Below, one piece after another: positions 50,637 to 59,406 of a stretch of DNA of 64,000 bases; the stretch's first letter is position 1; every line of letters starts with the position of its first letter. The notes beneath the pieces are model-generated. The model was not told where the DNA came from, did not search any database, and worked only from the letters and a program-made list of their open reading frames with translations. A program made the translations under genes and the position numbers. Origin of the DNA: Halonotius sp046719765 (lineage in GTDB: Archaea > Halobacteriota > Halobacteria > Halobacteriales > Haloferacaceae); contig NZ_JABEBY010000012.1 in assembly GCF_046719765.1 (NCBI RefSeq), positions 1 to 64,000 on the forward strand. Reading direction: 5' to 3'.

Positions 50637-50981
50637 TCAGGCAGCCGCTCGCATCGACCAGACAGCCAAGGCCCCGAGAATGACCGCGGGGATCAGCGGC
50701 AACACCAGAAACGTCGCAAAAAACGGAAGCCCGGCGGCCGCAGGCACGGCCGGCCGGAGGTAGATCACGCCCGGGATCACCAGAAAACAGCCGACGACGC
50801 CGGCGACGAGCAGCCACCCCTGTTGACCGAACCCCTCGTCGGCAGCGTCGTTGTCGGTCGAAGCTCCGGCGGCGATGTCGGCGTCACCACCCGCAGCGGC
50901 ATCATCGCTGTCGAGACCGCCGGGCTCGTGGACGTAGTTGTCGTCACCCGTACCCTCGCTTTTTGTTCGGTCGGAACTCAC
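50637..50981 (-). CDS. Small two-helix membrane protein
   Basis: 114 residues using a GTG start (50981) that gives the N-terminus VSSDRTKSEGTGDDNYVHEP. An acidic linker with an ADAGG-like repeat follows, then two hydrophobic helices (about 57-75 and 85-107), ending in ALAVWSMRAAA. A start 18 codons upstream is possible but the added residues are Arg-rich and not conserved-looking. No family recognised. Divergent from ilvD. Confidence 0.6.
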   Translation of the reverse strand: MSSDRTKSEGTGDDNYVHEPGGLDSDDAAAGGDADIAAGASTDNDAADEGFGQQGWLLVAGVVGCFLVIPGVIYLRPAVPAAAGLPFFATFLVLPLIPAVILGALAVWSMRAAA

Positions 50982-51073
50982 TGGTAACAGTTCCCGCTGG
51001 CGTGGCAAAGCACTCACGGTTCGAAGACACCGCATGCGAGCAGTTTTAACGCATCCGGTGGCTACGAGAGCAC

Positions 51074-52819
51074 ATGAGCAAACAGGAACCCCAAGCGAAG
51101 TCGGGGAAAGACCCGGAGCTACGGAGCAACGAGGTCACCGAAGGAACCGATCAGGCCCCCTCGCGGGCGATGTTCCGCGCGATGGGGTACGACGACGAGG
51201 ATCTCTCGTCGCCGATGGTCGGTATCGCCAATTGTGCCGCGGATATCACCCCGTGTAACGTCCACCTCGACGATGTCGCCGAGGCCGCCTACGAGGGTGT
51301 CGACGCCAACGGCGGAATGCCGATCGAGTTCAACACGATCACGATCTCGGATGCGATCTCGATGGGTACCGAGGGGATGAAGGCCTCACTGATCAGCCGG
51401 GAGGTCATCGCCGACAGCGTCGAACTCGTCTCCTTCGGCGAGCGGATGGACGGCCTCGTGACGATCGGCGGCTGCGACAAGAACATGCCGGGGATGATGA
51501 TGGCGATGATCCGGACGGATCTGCCGAGTGTCTTCCTCTACGGCGGCTCGATCATGCCCGGCGAGCACGACGGCCGGGAGATCACGATCCAGAACGTTTT
51601 CGAGGGTGTCGGTGCGGTCGCACAGGGCGAGATGGACGAGGAGGAACTCGACGAGATGGAACGCCACGCCTGTCCCGGCGCGGGCTCCTGTGGCGGGATG
51701 TTCACCGCCAACACGATGGCGTCGATCGCCGAGACGCTCGGCCTCGCGCCGCTGGGCTCGGCTGCCGCGCCCGCCGAACACGAGGAACGCTACGAGATCG
51801 CCGAGCGATCCGGCGAGATCGCCGTCGACGTGATCGCAAACGACCGCCGGCCCTCGGATATCCTCTCGAAGAAATCCTTCGAGAACGCCATCGCCATGCA
51901 GGTCGCCACCGGCGGCTCGACCAACGCCGTGCTCCACCTGCTTGCGATGGCCGCCGAAGCCGGGATCGACCTCGATATCGAGGAGTTCGACGAGATCTCC
52001 CGCCGTACCCCGAAGATCGCCAACCTCCAGCCCGGCGGCACCCGCGTGATGAACGACCTCTTCGAGATCGGCGGTGTCCCGGTCGTCCTCCGACGGCTGC
52101 TTGAAGCCGATCTGATCCACGGCGACGCGATGACCGTCACCGGCCGCACCATCGCCGAGGAACTCGACCACCTCGAACGCGAGGGGCTGCTCCCCGACGA
52201 CGAGGCGGTCGATGCCGACTACTTCTATACGGTCGACGACCCCTACCAGGCGGAGGGGGCGATCAAGATCCTCACCGGCAACCTCGCGCCCGACGGCGGC
52301 GTCCTCAAGGTGACCGGCGACGACAAGTTCCACCACGAGGGCCCCGCCCGCGTCTTCGAAAACGAGGAGGACGCGATGGCCTACGTCCAGGAGGGCCACA
52401 TCGAATCCGGCGACGTGCTCGTCATCCGCAACGAGGGGCCACGCGGCGGCCCCGGCATGCGGGAGATGCTTGGCGTCACCGCCGCGGTCGTCGGCGCGGG
52501 CCACGAGGACGACGTGGCACTGCTGACCGACGGTCGCTTCTCGGGAGCCACGCGCGGCCCGATGATCGGCCATGTCGCCCCCGAGGCCAAGGCTGGCGGC
52601 CCGATCGGGCTGCTCGAAGACGGCGATACCGTCACCGTCGACATCCCTGCACGCGAACTGTCGGTTGATCTCTCGGATGACGAACTTGACGCCCGCCGCG
52701 AGGCGTGGGAACCGCGCGAGCCGAACTACACCAGCGGTGTCCTCGGCAAGTACGCCCGCGACTTCGGCTCGGCGGCGAAGGGTGCGGTGACGAACCCCGG
52801 ACTCGTCGACAACGACTGA
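51074..52819 (+). CDS. ilvD: Dihydroxy-acid dehydratase
   Basis: 581 residues. Cluster-ligand cysteines are found in GIANCAADITPCN, TIGGCDKNMPGMMMAMIRTD and HACPGAGSCGGMFTANTMAS. The C-terminal part has SGATRGPMIGHVAPEAKAGG. It dehydrates 2,3-dihydroxy-3-methylvalerate and -isovalerate in branched-chain amino acid synthesis. Length as usual for the family. A TATA-like AGTTTTAACG (51042-51051) lies about 23 bases before the ATG. Confidence 0.95.
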   Translation: MSKQEPQAKSGKDPELRSNEVTEGTDQAPSRAMFRAMGYDDEDLSSPMVGIANCAADITPCNVHLDDVAEAAYEGVDANGGMPIEFNTITISDAISMGTEGMKASLISREVIADSVELVSFGERMDGLVTIGGCDKNMPGMMMAMIRTDLPSVFLYGGSIMPGEHDGREITIQNVFEGVGAVAQGEMDEEELDEMERHACPGAGSCGGMFTANTMASIAETLGLAPLGSAAAPAEHEERYEIAERSGEIAVDVIANDRRPSDILSKKSFENAIAMQVATGGSTNAVLHLLAMAAEAGIDLDIEEFDEISRRTPKIANLQPGGTRVMNDLFEIGGVPVVLRRLLEADLIHGDAMTVTGRTIAEELDHLEREGLLPDDEAVDADYFYTVDDPYQAEGAIKILTGNLAPDGGVLKVTGDDKFHHEGPARVFENEEDAMAYVQEGHIESGDVLVIRNEGPRGGPGMREMLGVTAAVVGAGHEDDVALLTDGRFSGATRGPMIGHVAPEAKAGGPIGLLEDGDTVTVDIPARELSVDLSDDELDARREAWEPREPNYTSGVLGKYARDFGSAAKGAVTNPGLVDND

Positions 52820-52829
52820 CTCCCTGTGG

Positions 52830-53114
52830 TTAGTCGTCGTCGGCAGTGTACGCGTCGCTCCGCCGTTTGATCCGAGCGACAATCAGTCGTTGCTTCTCTT
52901 GTCGAAACGTTACCGCGAGCCGAAACGCGCCAACACGGATCTTACTCCGTTGACTGTTCCGAAGCGGCTCGCCGTACTCCGGTGGCTCACGCCACGGCGA
53001 GTCGACGATTTCATCGAGCTTATCGAGAATCCGCTCCTGTTCCGTCGGCGCGAGCCGCGAGAGATTGTCCTGTGCGGTCGGCGTGAGTTCCCACGTCCAG
53101 CCGTTGTCAGCCAT
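52830..53114 (-). CDS. ParE/RelE-family toxin
   Basis: 94 residues of the RelE/ParE fold: WTWELTPTAQDNLSRLAPTE, ERILDKLDEIVDSPW, then RSKIRVGAFRLAVTFRQEKQ with the trailing LIVARIKRRSDAYTADD. A basic central sheet with conserved RxGxxR is typical. It starts by overlapping the RHH gene stop by 8 bases (ATGGCTGA), giving an antitoxin-toxin operon. The toxin either cleaves mRNA at the ribosome (RelE) or poisons gyrase (ParE), not decidable here. Confidence 0.85.
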   Translation of the reverse strand: MADNGWTWELTPTAQDNLSRLAPTEQERILDKLDEIVDSPWREPPEYGEPLRNSQRSKIRVGAFRLAVTFRQEKQRLIVARIKRRSDAYTADDD

Positions 53115-53385
53115 CTTCATCGCGGCCGAACTGCTCGCGGGCAGTCTCGGCGTCCATCGTCCGACCCTCCTCGATATCGACCTCTGCCTGCAGTAGCGCA
53201 ATCAACTCATCCCGATCGAACGTCGGGTTCTCCGCGGCGTCCCGCAGCGTATAGCGAATAAACTCGCTGCGACTGTTGAATCCCCGCCCCTGCCACGTCT
53301 CGTCGATCGTATCGAGGAATGACTGGGTCGTTTTGAAATTCACCGTGACGATCTCGTCGTCATCGCCGGTAGCTGCTTTAGACAT
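53107..53385 (-). CDS. Ribbon-helix-helix antitoxin
   Basis: 92 residues. The RHH motif is in EIVTVNFKTTQSFLDTIDET and GFNSRSEFIRYTLRDAAENP (beta strand, two helices with S-R-S-E-F-I-R at the DNA-binding turn). The C-terminal part (LLQAEVDIEEGRTMDAETAR) probably covers the toxin. It is followed by the ParE/RelE-type gene with overlap. The ATG at 53385 is chosen as it starts shortly before the strand. Confidence 0.85.
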   Translation of the reverse strand: MSKAATGDDDEIVTVNFKTTQSFLDTIDETWQGRGFNSRSEFIRYTLRDAAENPTFDRDELIALLQAEVDIEEGRTMDAETAREQFGRDEDG

Positions 53386-53463
53386 ACAGCAATAATACGT
53401 CTGTCTTACCAAAGTCGTTTTGGCAGTGGTAGTACCACCCCCTCTGTCAGCTACGGCCCGCGC

Positions 53464-54990
53464 TTACCAGTCAGCGAATGGCTCGCCCTGTCGACTCAGC
53501 CGATTGTATTCGCGTTGCATCGATTCGATCGCGGCCGTCAACGACTCGCCGTTGGCAAGCCCCTCACGAACGCGATCTTTCTTCCATCGACTCGGTGTCA
53601 TCGCCTGCTCCCAACGATCCCGAATCGGCGCAAGCCGGTCGGCCGCGTCGCGCTCGTCCAACCCTTGCTCGCGGAGTCCGCGCTCGGCGAGAGCGAACAC
53701 CTCACTGTAGATCACGTCGTGGTCGGTCGTTTTCTCGCCGTCGGCGGTCATCCAGTGCAACTCGGCGTCGAGACCGTCGTCGACAGCGTTGTAGAAGCTT
53801 GTCTCTGCAGCCTCCCACGGCAACGCGGTCAACGGGTGATCGGCGGCGACGAGCCCGCCCAACAGGCCGACGACCAGCCAGTGGAGCGCGAGGCAGTCGT
53901 CGACGGTCGGCTGGGTCGGCAGCGGGCGGTACTCGATCCGGAGCGCGCCCCCGCCTGCTGGATCGCTCTCGCTCCCGCTGCTGGCGTCACCGCCGACGAT
54001 TCCCCGAACCCACCGCCAGTAGGTGCCGTACTTGTGGCGAAACTCCCAGTAGGGATCGTCGCCGGTGTCAGCCTCCCATTCCTGGAGAAATGGCCCACAC
54101 GTCCAGTCCTCATCGACGCGGTCGATGATGTCGGTTGGCGCGTCGATATCCGCGGGACAGCCGGCCTTTGGGTAGCCAGCACTGTTGACAGTCCCCTCGA
54201 AGACCGGCACCCGGAGCTCGTGTGGTGTCGCCGCGACCAGATCCGCCGGATCGTCGACCGCGGTGTAGAGATCAGTCGGCAGGAACGGCGAGTTCGTTGC
54301 CAACGCCACCACCGGCCCGAGCGTCCGGATGGCGGCGTTGAAGTACGTCGGAAACGCCGATGCCGCGGGAATCTGGAGATGCGGCTGGATCGATGTTGTT
54401 AGCGATTCGACGAGGATCGTCGGAAACGATGCGTCCGTCCCGGGGACGGGGAGCGGAATTGCGCCACCCGCGTGGTCGACGAGCGCGTTGTCGATGGCGT
54501 GGTATCGCGGCTTCGGCTGCATGTTGTCGGCGACGATGAGCCCATCGGCCTCGGTGACCGAACCGAGATACGCCTGACTCCCCTCACTCGGCGGGATCGT
54601 CCACATCCCATCGGTGATGAGTCGGGGGTCGGCCTTGACGGCGGCCGCATCGGCTCTGAGGTCGGCGACGGCTGTTCGCAGTTCGGTGGCCTGCGTGGCG
54701 ACTCCCTCGGGATCGAAGGGCTGTGGCGTGCTGTTGAGTTCGATGTTGTGTCGGCCGATCTCGCGGGTACGACCCGGCGGCCTAAACAGCGTGTCGGGCA
54801 GCGTCGTCAGTCGCTCCGCACCATCGACGGCGTAACACTCCACCTCAAGGCCGACCGCAAACCCCGCGCCGTCGAACTCGCCATCGCGGATCGCCGCCCG
54901 GAGCGCGGCCGCCTGCTCGTCCACCCGCCGGTCGAACGTCTCACGGGTGTCGGCTTTGAGTGCGCGTCGAACCGTCGCCCGGTCGTCCAT
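53464..54990 (-). CDS. GCS2-type glutamate-cysteine ligase-like protein
   Basis: 508 residues. The N-terminal catalytic block has GAGFAVGLEVECYAVDGAER (E-x-E metal/ATP motif), REIGRHNIELNSTPQPF and PPSEGSQAYLGSVTEAD. The middle contains LQIPAASAFPTYFNAAIRTL and ATNSPFLPTDLYTA, then FRHKYGTYWRWVRGIV. This matches the carboxylate-amine ligase/GCS2 family. Haloarchaea use gamma-glutamylcysteine instead of glutathione as a main thiol, so this enzyme may supply the thiol that links to the arsenic genes, but that is an inference. Confidence 0.78.
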   Translation of the reverse strand: MDDRATVRRALKADTRETFDRRVDEQAAALRAAIRDGEFDGAGFAVGLEVECYAVDGAERLTTLPDTLFRPPGRTREIGRHNIELNSTPQPFDPEGVATQATELRTAVADLRADAAAVKADPRLITDGMWTIPPSEGSQAYLGSVTEADGLIVADNMQPKPRYHAIDNALVDHAGGAIPLPVPGTDASFPTILVESLTTSIQPHLQIPAASAFPTYFNAAIRTLGPVVALATNSPFLPTDLYTAVDDPADLVAATPHELRVPVFEGTVNSAGYPKAGCPADIDAPTDIIDRVDEDWTCGPFLQEWEADTGDDPYWEFRHKYGTYWRWVRGIVGGDASSGSESDPAGGGALRIEYRPLPTQPTVDDCLALHWLVVGLLGGLVAADHPLTALPWEAAETSFYNAVDDGLDAELHWMTADGEKTTDHDVIYSEVFALAERGLREQGLDERDAADRLAPIRDRWEQAMTPSRWKKDRVREGLANGESLTAAIESMQREYNRLSRQGEPFADW

Positions 54991-55014
54991 ACCCGGTGGT
55001 TCGTGGCTCCCGTG

Positions 55015-55398
55015 TTAGGTGTTTGGTCGCCGCTCCGCGCCCGTCGTTGTTGTGCTATCGTAGACCGCTGCCAACAGCAGGATGGCGATCAGGGCGTCAA
55101 GGCCGTGTTCCAGAAAGTGGTGGCTACCGGGTGACAGCAGTCCGCGAAGGGTTGCCAGCCCAACGATCGACCGGGAGAGCAACGCCGCCAGCGTCGCGCT
55201 CACAAGGAGATACCGGCGGCTCCGACGGCGGTATGTGACGACCAGACTCAGTCCAAACAGCACGGTCGTCACCCCGGCGGCGGTGAGCAACACCCACGAG
55301 AGCAACGGCTCGCCGCCACCAGCATGCAACAGCGGCGGCGACGCCAGCAGCACCGATACTGCCGGCACACCCACCGGGATCCAGCCCATTACCGACAT
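55015..55398 (-). CDS. Small multi-helix membrane protein
   Basis: 127 residues with about four hydrophobic segments (about 10-25, 33-55, 64-80, 96-115), with a RRRSRRY basic loop (cytosolic) between helices two and three, and a polar end TTTTGAERRPNT. No family recognised. It is divergent from a two-headed winged-helix regulator gene, sharing the short intergenic region. This pairing recalls haloarchaeal membrane-protein plus HTH pairs. Confidence 0.65.
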   Translation of the reverse strand: MSVMGWIPVGVPAVSVLLASPPLLHAGGGEPLLSWVLLTAAGVTTVLFGLSLVVTYRRRSRRYLLVSATLAALLSRSIVGLATLRGLLSPGSHHFLEHGLDALIAILLLAAVYDSTTTTGAERRPNT

Positions 55399-55530
55399 CT
55401 ATCCCTGCTGCGTTCAAATCGGTTGTGGCTGGATCATGAAATGTTGGTGGGTCACTGTTCTCACTCAGTGGGAAGCAGTCTGGTATACTTGTAGCCGTAT
55501 CAACTACAGTGTTGTGAGGCGAACACACCC

Positions 55531-56040
55531 ATGACAACCACGCGGGAGCAGATCAAAACCCACGTCACCGAGCATCCCGGCGTCCACTTCAACGAGATCG
55601 GCCGGGCTCTCGACATCGCAACCGGACAGACGCAGTATCACCTTCGCCGGCTGATGAACGACGATGCGGTCGACTCCCGGTCACTCGTGGGACGCACCCA
55701 CTACTATCCGGCCGGCTATGAGCCGTGGGAGCAGCGTGCCCTCGCATTGCTGCGCCGGGAGACGGCCCGCGAGATCCTGCTGACACTGCTGGAAACCGGC
55801 ACGCAGCCCGCCCCAGCGCTCACCGACGAGATCGGCATCGCTCGCAGCACGCTCTCGTGGCATCTCTCGAATCTGGAGGACGCCGACCTGATCGACACCG
55901 AAACCGTCGACGGCGAGGTGCGTATCACCCCGCGTCGCCCGGAGCGACTCGCCGACCTCGCTCGGACGGTGTCGCCGTCGCTGCCGAGTCGGTTTGTCGA
56001 TCGGTTCGAACGACTCGTTGATGACGCGTTGGTCGGCTGA
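55531..56040 (+). CDS. Tandem winged-helix transcriptional regulator
   Basis: 169 residues with two winged-helix units: residues 5-63 (REQIKTHVTEHPGVHFNEIG, GQTQYHLRRLMNDDAVDSRS) and 70-130 (RRETAREILLTLLETGTQPA, SRSTLSWHLSNLEDADLIDT). The C-terminal part is short and acidic. No ligand-binding domain. It is divergent from a small membrane protein gene and probably regulates the shared region, where a CACTG...CAGTG pair (55453-55470) lies. Confidence 0.8.
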   Translation: MTTTREQIKTHVTEHPGVHFNEIGRALDIATGQTQYHLRRLMNDDAVDSRSLVGRTHYYPAGYEPWEQRALALLRRETAREILLTLLETGTQPAPALTDEIGIARSTLSWHLSNLEDADLIDTETVDGEVRITPRRPERLADLARTVSPSLPSRFVDRFERLVDDALVG

Positions 56041-56072
56041 GGACGTGGTGGTCGGCTGCGGCGGCGACCACG

Positions 56073-56336
56073 CTACTCGTGGGTGAACAGAAACGCCCGA
56101 TCATCGTCGCTGACGGAGACACAGAGATCCATCACCTCATCCAGCGACAGACTGCTTTCGGGGCCTTTTGAGGCGATGAGATAATCGAAGGGTTCCTCAC
56201 AGACGGGACAGGCAATCGCGGTCGTGTTCTGGTAGGTGGCGATCATCTCGTTGTCCCGCCGCGGCGTGAGGTAGTTGACGAGTTCGGTCAGTGATTCGTC
56301 GGACGGATCGTCGAGGTCGGCGGGCTCACCCTCCAT
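56073..56336 (-). CDS. Small protein with CPVC motif
   Basis: 87 residues: MEGEPADLDDPSDESLTELV, NYLTPRRDNEMIATYQNTTA, IACPVCEEPFDYLIASKG and CVSVSDDDRAFLFTHE. The CPxC pair plus a third Cys near the end could bind zinc, but the second pair is incomplete. I do not recognise the family. A GTG at 56378 would add 14 residues and overlap the ThiR stop, but the ATG at 56336 begins a more protein-like start. Confidence 0.65.
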   Translation of the reverse strand: MEGEPADLDDPSDESLTELVNYLTPRRDNEMIATYQNTTAIACPVCEEPFDYLIASKGPESSLSLDEVMDLCVSVSDDDRAFLFTHE

Positions 56337-56374
56337 GTGAGTGCCAACCACGGCCGCGGAAATAAAGACTCCGC

Positions 56375-57307
56375 TCACCCCGCCTTATCGGTGGGTGCTG
56401 TCACTGCATCAACCAGCGTTGTCACCGCGTCGGCCGCGTCGTCGCCGAAGACGTAGGTGATCGGCTCAACCCCGAAGGCACCCTCGTGGTAGAGCACCTC
56501 AGGGGTCGGCTCAGTCGACGCCAACAGGTCGGTGAGCCGCTCGTATCGGTTCTCGTAGCCGGCCTCGAACTCGGCTGTTGACAGCCCGGCCGCGGCCAAC
56601 GCATCCAACAGCGCGTCACTCGTTTTGACGTTGAGCGCGCCCCGACGCTGTGGGGCGACTGTCCCCATCGCCAACACGGTGGTTGCGACGTGTTCCGAGG
56701 CCCCAAACTCCGGGTCGGCCGGGACGTTCGCCTGCCCACCCATGGCGTGAATCCGTCCCGGTACAGCCGCCACATCGGTCACGCCCTCGGCGTCGGGCAT
56801 CGCCATGGCGATGTTGGTGCCGACGTTCGGGATGTGGTCGACGATCGCCGCCGTGTTGGCAAACGTTCGCACCGCCTCGCGGACGTTTCCCAACACCTCG
56901 CGTTCGGTCTCGACGCGGGGATCCTGCCCGCGCACACAGAGGTCACACCCCAGCCCCTGAAGGGCCGGCATCTCTGCTTCGTGGACGGCACAGATCGGGC
57001 CGCGATCCTCGAAGGATTCGATCAGTTCGAGCAACTCAGCGAGGGCCTCGTACTCGTCGACGCTGCCGTCGGCGAACCCGCTGGCGATATACTCGATGGT
57101 CGCCTGCATCTCGGCGTTGTCGGCGAACCGCGGGTCGCCGGACTGCTCGCCGCTGAGATACTTGCTGACGGCGGCCTGCGAGAGGCCGAGCATGTCGGCG
57201 ATCGTCTGCTGGGAACAGCCCTCGGCGGCGAGCTCCCTCGCCAACATCGCGCGGGCGGTCGGCAGAAACCGCTCGACGACGATCTCGCTGGGCAGCTGTA
57301 GCGTCAC
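56375..57307 (-). CDS. thiR: HTH-ThiN transcriptional regulator of thiamine metabolism (ThiR-like)
   Basis: 310 residues. The N-terminal HTH (about 18-52) has LAAEGCSQQTIADMLGLSQA and AAVSKYLSGEQ. The C-terminal ThiN domain (about 145-305) has VGTNIAMAMPDAEGVTDVAA, VPGRIHAMGG and YHEGAFGVEPITYVFG. The fusion of HTH and a ThiN domain without a catalytic ThiD part is the described architecture of the archaeal thiamine repressor ThiR, which senses thiamine phosphate. The GTG at 57307 is chosen because GGAGGGG lies 5 bases upstream and the start VTLQLPSEIVVERFLP is canonical. Zinc-like cysteines lie in GLGCDLCVRG. Confidence 0.85.
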   Translation of the reverse strand: MTLQLPSEIVVERFLPTARAMLARELAAEGCSQQTIADMLGLSQAAVSKYLSGEQSGDPRFADNAEMQATIEYIASGFADGSVDEYEALAELLELIESFEDRGPICAVHEAEMPALQGLGCDLCVRGQDPRVETEREVLGNVREAVRTFANTAAIVDHIPNVGTNIAMAMPDAEGVTDVAAVPGRIHAMGGQANVPADPEFGASEHVATTVLAMGTVAPQRRGALNVKTSDALLDALAAAGLSTAEFEAGYENRYERLTDLLASTEPTPEVLYHEGAFGVEPITYVFGDDAADAVTTLVDAVTAPTDKAG

Positions 57308-57507
57308 GGCAGCCCCTCCCGCCGATCGGCGTCGTTCCTCTGTGTCATAGCTACCCATTCCGGGTACCGCCGTATGTAGCTTTGGCAGTCACCGACGGGG
57401 CTGTCGCCGGCGACAAGGGTACTGTTCAGAGTAGTGTGATTGGGTTGAAAACACCCCGAAAGCCCCACCCGCATCCGTAGGTCAGGCAGCTGCAGTCGGG
57501 CGGGAAT

Positions 57508-57618
57508 GAAAGGGGCCGGCGTCTCGGCGAACCCGGACGAGGTAAGCACTGCAGGAGCGAGTGTAGCGAGCGACGAAGCGCGCAGCGAGTCCTGGGAGTC
57601 GAGACGCCGGGGGCTTTC
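57508..57618 (+). ncRNA. Candidate structured RNA / folded element upstream of RNase J
   Basis: The sequences CCGGCGTCTCG (57516-57526) and CGAGACGCCGG (57600-57610) are perfect inverted complements. The outer GAAAG (57508-57512) and CTTTC (57614-57618) continue the pairing after a short internal mismatch. The 73-base inside is full of GCGAG repeats (AGCGAGTGTAGCGAGCGACG). The stem would be very stable. A related complementary pair occurs upstream (GAAAGCCCC, 57458-57466, with GGGGC, 57512-57516). No protein frame is convincing. It is not a tRNA or an obvious TPP riboswitch. Whether it is transcribed, and in which direction, is unknown. Confidence 0.4.
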
Positions 57619-57673
57619 GAGACAGTTCCAGTTTCCTCGGCTTGTTTAAACACGATCGGCGACAAGTCATCGG

Positions 57674-57684
57674 CTATTTATATC
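57674..57684 (+). promoter_or_regulatory. TATA-like box upstream of RNase J
   Basis: CTATTTATATC is a strong TATA-type sequence and the only one before the RNase J ATG at 57841. It implies a leader of about 130 bases, unusual for a haloarchaeon. The leader is GC-rich without a clear start codon. Confidence 0.45.
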
Positions 57685-57840
57685 TCGGGCTCAGCTATCT
57701 GCGTAACCAACGCGCTGTTCCCCGTGCGTCGGTGCGTTCGCTTCGGCTGTCGCCCCCTGCGGTGCGGAACGATCCCGCTGGTTTGACACGGCCGGGCGTC
57801 GCCCGCGCCACCGGCGGAACGGCTCTTGTTTGGATTACCT

Positions 57841-59184
57841 ATGGAAATCGAAATCGCAACCGTTGGCGGCTACGAAGAGGTTGGACGACAGATGACGGCC
57901 GTGCGGATGGACGACGAGATCGTCGTCTTCGATATGGGCCTCAACCTCTCGCAGGTACTGATTCACGACAACGTCCAGACCGAGACGATGCACAGTCTCG
58001 ATCTGATCGATATGGGCGCGATCCCCGACGACCGGATCATGAGCGAGCTTGACGGCGAGGTGACGGCCATCGTCCCGACCCACGGCCACCTCGACCACAT
58101 CGGCGCGATCCCGAAACTCGCCCACCGGTATGACGCACCGATCGTCGCCACGCCGTTTACCATCGAACTCGTCCGCGACCAGATCGCCGACGAGGACAAA
58201 TTCGACGTTGATCTCGACCTGCAAGTGATGAACGCCGGCGAGCAGATGCGGATCAGCGACCGGGTGCAGATGGAGTTCGTCAACGTCACCCACTCCACGA
58301 TCGACGCGATCAACCCCGTCCTCCACACGCCCGAGGGGGCGATCGTCTACGGGCTGGACAAACGCCTCGATCACGACCCCGTGCTCGGCGATCCCATCGA
58401 CATGAAGCGGTTCCGCGAGATCGGCCGCGAGGGCGACGGCGTCCTCTGTTACATCGAGGACTGTACGAACGCCAACCAGAAGGGCCGAACCCCCTCGGAG
58501 TCGGTTGCCCGCAAGGAGCTTCACGACACGATGCTCAGCCTCGAAGATTACGACGGCGGGATGGTGGCGACGACGTTTGCCAGCCACATCGCCCGTGTGT
58601 CGAGTCTGCTTGAGTTCGCCGAGGAGATCGGCCGTGAGCCGATCCTGCTGGGTCGCTCGATGGAGAAATACACCGGCACCGCGACCAATCTCGATGTCGC
58701 GCTTCCGGAGAACATCGAGATGTACGGTCACCGCCGCGCCATCGACCAGAGCCTCGAACGGATCATGGATGACGGCAAGGAGAATTTCCTGCCGATCGTG
58801 ACGGGCCACCAAGGCGAGCCGCGCGCGCTGCTCACCCGGATGGGCCGCGGCGAGACCAACTACGACTTTGACACCGGCGACAAGGTGATCTTCTCGGCCG
58901 GCATCATCCCCGAGCCGACCAACGAGGGCAACCGGTATCAGTCCGAACGCCTCCTGAAAATGCAGGGTGCCCGCATCTACGATGACATCCACGTCTCCGG
59001 CCACCTGAGCCAGGAGGGTCACTACCAGATGCTTGAGGCCCTCCAGCCCCAGCAGGTCATCCCGGCCCACCAGGATCTGAAAGGGCTGTCGGGCTACGTT
59101 AACACGGCCAACGCCTTCGGCTACGAGGTCGGCCGCGACATGCATCTCAGCCGGAACGGCAACATCGTCCAGCTAACCGAGTAA
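57841..59184 (+). CDS. Ribonuclease J (beta-CASP metallo-beta-lactamase)
   Basis: 447 residues. The metallo-beta-lactamase signature is PTHGHLDHIGAIPKL. The beta-CASP part includes VNVTHSTIDAINPVLHTPEG, EDCTNANQKGRTPSESV, RSMEKYTGTATNLDVA and VTGHQGEPRALLTRM. The C-terminal SGHLSQEGHYQMLEALQPQQ and VIPAHQDLKGL are typical. Archaeal RNase J is a 5-prime to 3-prime exoribonuclease involved in mRNA decay and rRNA maturation. The ATG at 57841 gives the usual MEIEIATVGGYEEVGR start. Confidence 0.93.
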   Translation: MEIEIATVGGYEEVGRQMTAVRMDDEIVVFDMGLNLSQVLIHDNVQTETMHSLDLIDMGAIPDDRIMSELDGEVTAIVPTHGHLDHIGAIPKLAHRYDAPIVATPFTIELVRDQIADEDKFDVDLDLQVMNAGEQMRISDRVQMEFVNVTHSTIDAINPVLHTPEGAIVYGLDKRLDHDPVLGDPIDMKRFREIGREGDGVLCYIEDCTNANQKGRTPSESVARKELHDTMLSLEDYDGGMVATTFASHIARVSSLLEFAEEIGREPILLGRSMEKYTGTATNLDVALPENIEMYGHRRAIDQSLERIMDDGKENFLPIVTGHQGEPRALLTRMGRGETNYDFDTGDKVIFSAGIIPEPTNEGNRYQSERLLKMQGARIYDDIHVSGHLSQEGHYQMLEALQPQQVIPAHQDLKGLSGYVNTANAFGYEVGRDMHLSRNGNIVQLTE

Positions 59185-59406
59185 CTGCCGGGTCGCTCCG
59201 GCAGTACGCTGTGGCTCGGCTGGCTGCTCACCGTTGACAGAGTCGGCCGCTGCATCCTGCTGTCGATACGCTCGATTTGATCGTCGCTGACGCCGCTTTC
59301 TGTCTGCCCAGCTTCGGTGCCGTCGGTGTCTCGGCCGTAGTCGTCTTCTATTCTGCGGCGGGTGAGCGGCCACAGGGGTTTTGCGACTCGACGGGACAGA
59401 GATAGT

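Noticed and set aside
51386..52882. Long open frame antisense to ilvD
   Set aside because: Mirror frame of a GC-rich gene: dense Asp/Arg/Val composition, no family motifs. The same reasoning applies to frames opposite RNase J and the Rpp30-Pop5-psmA genes.
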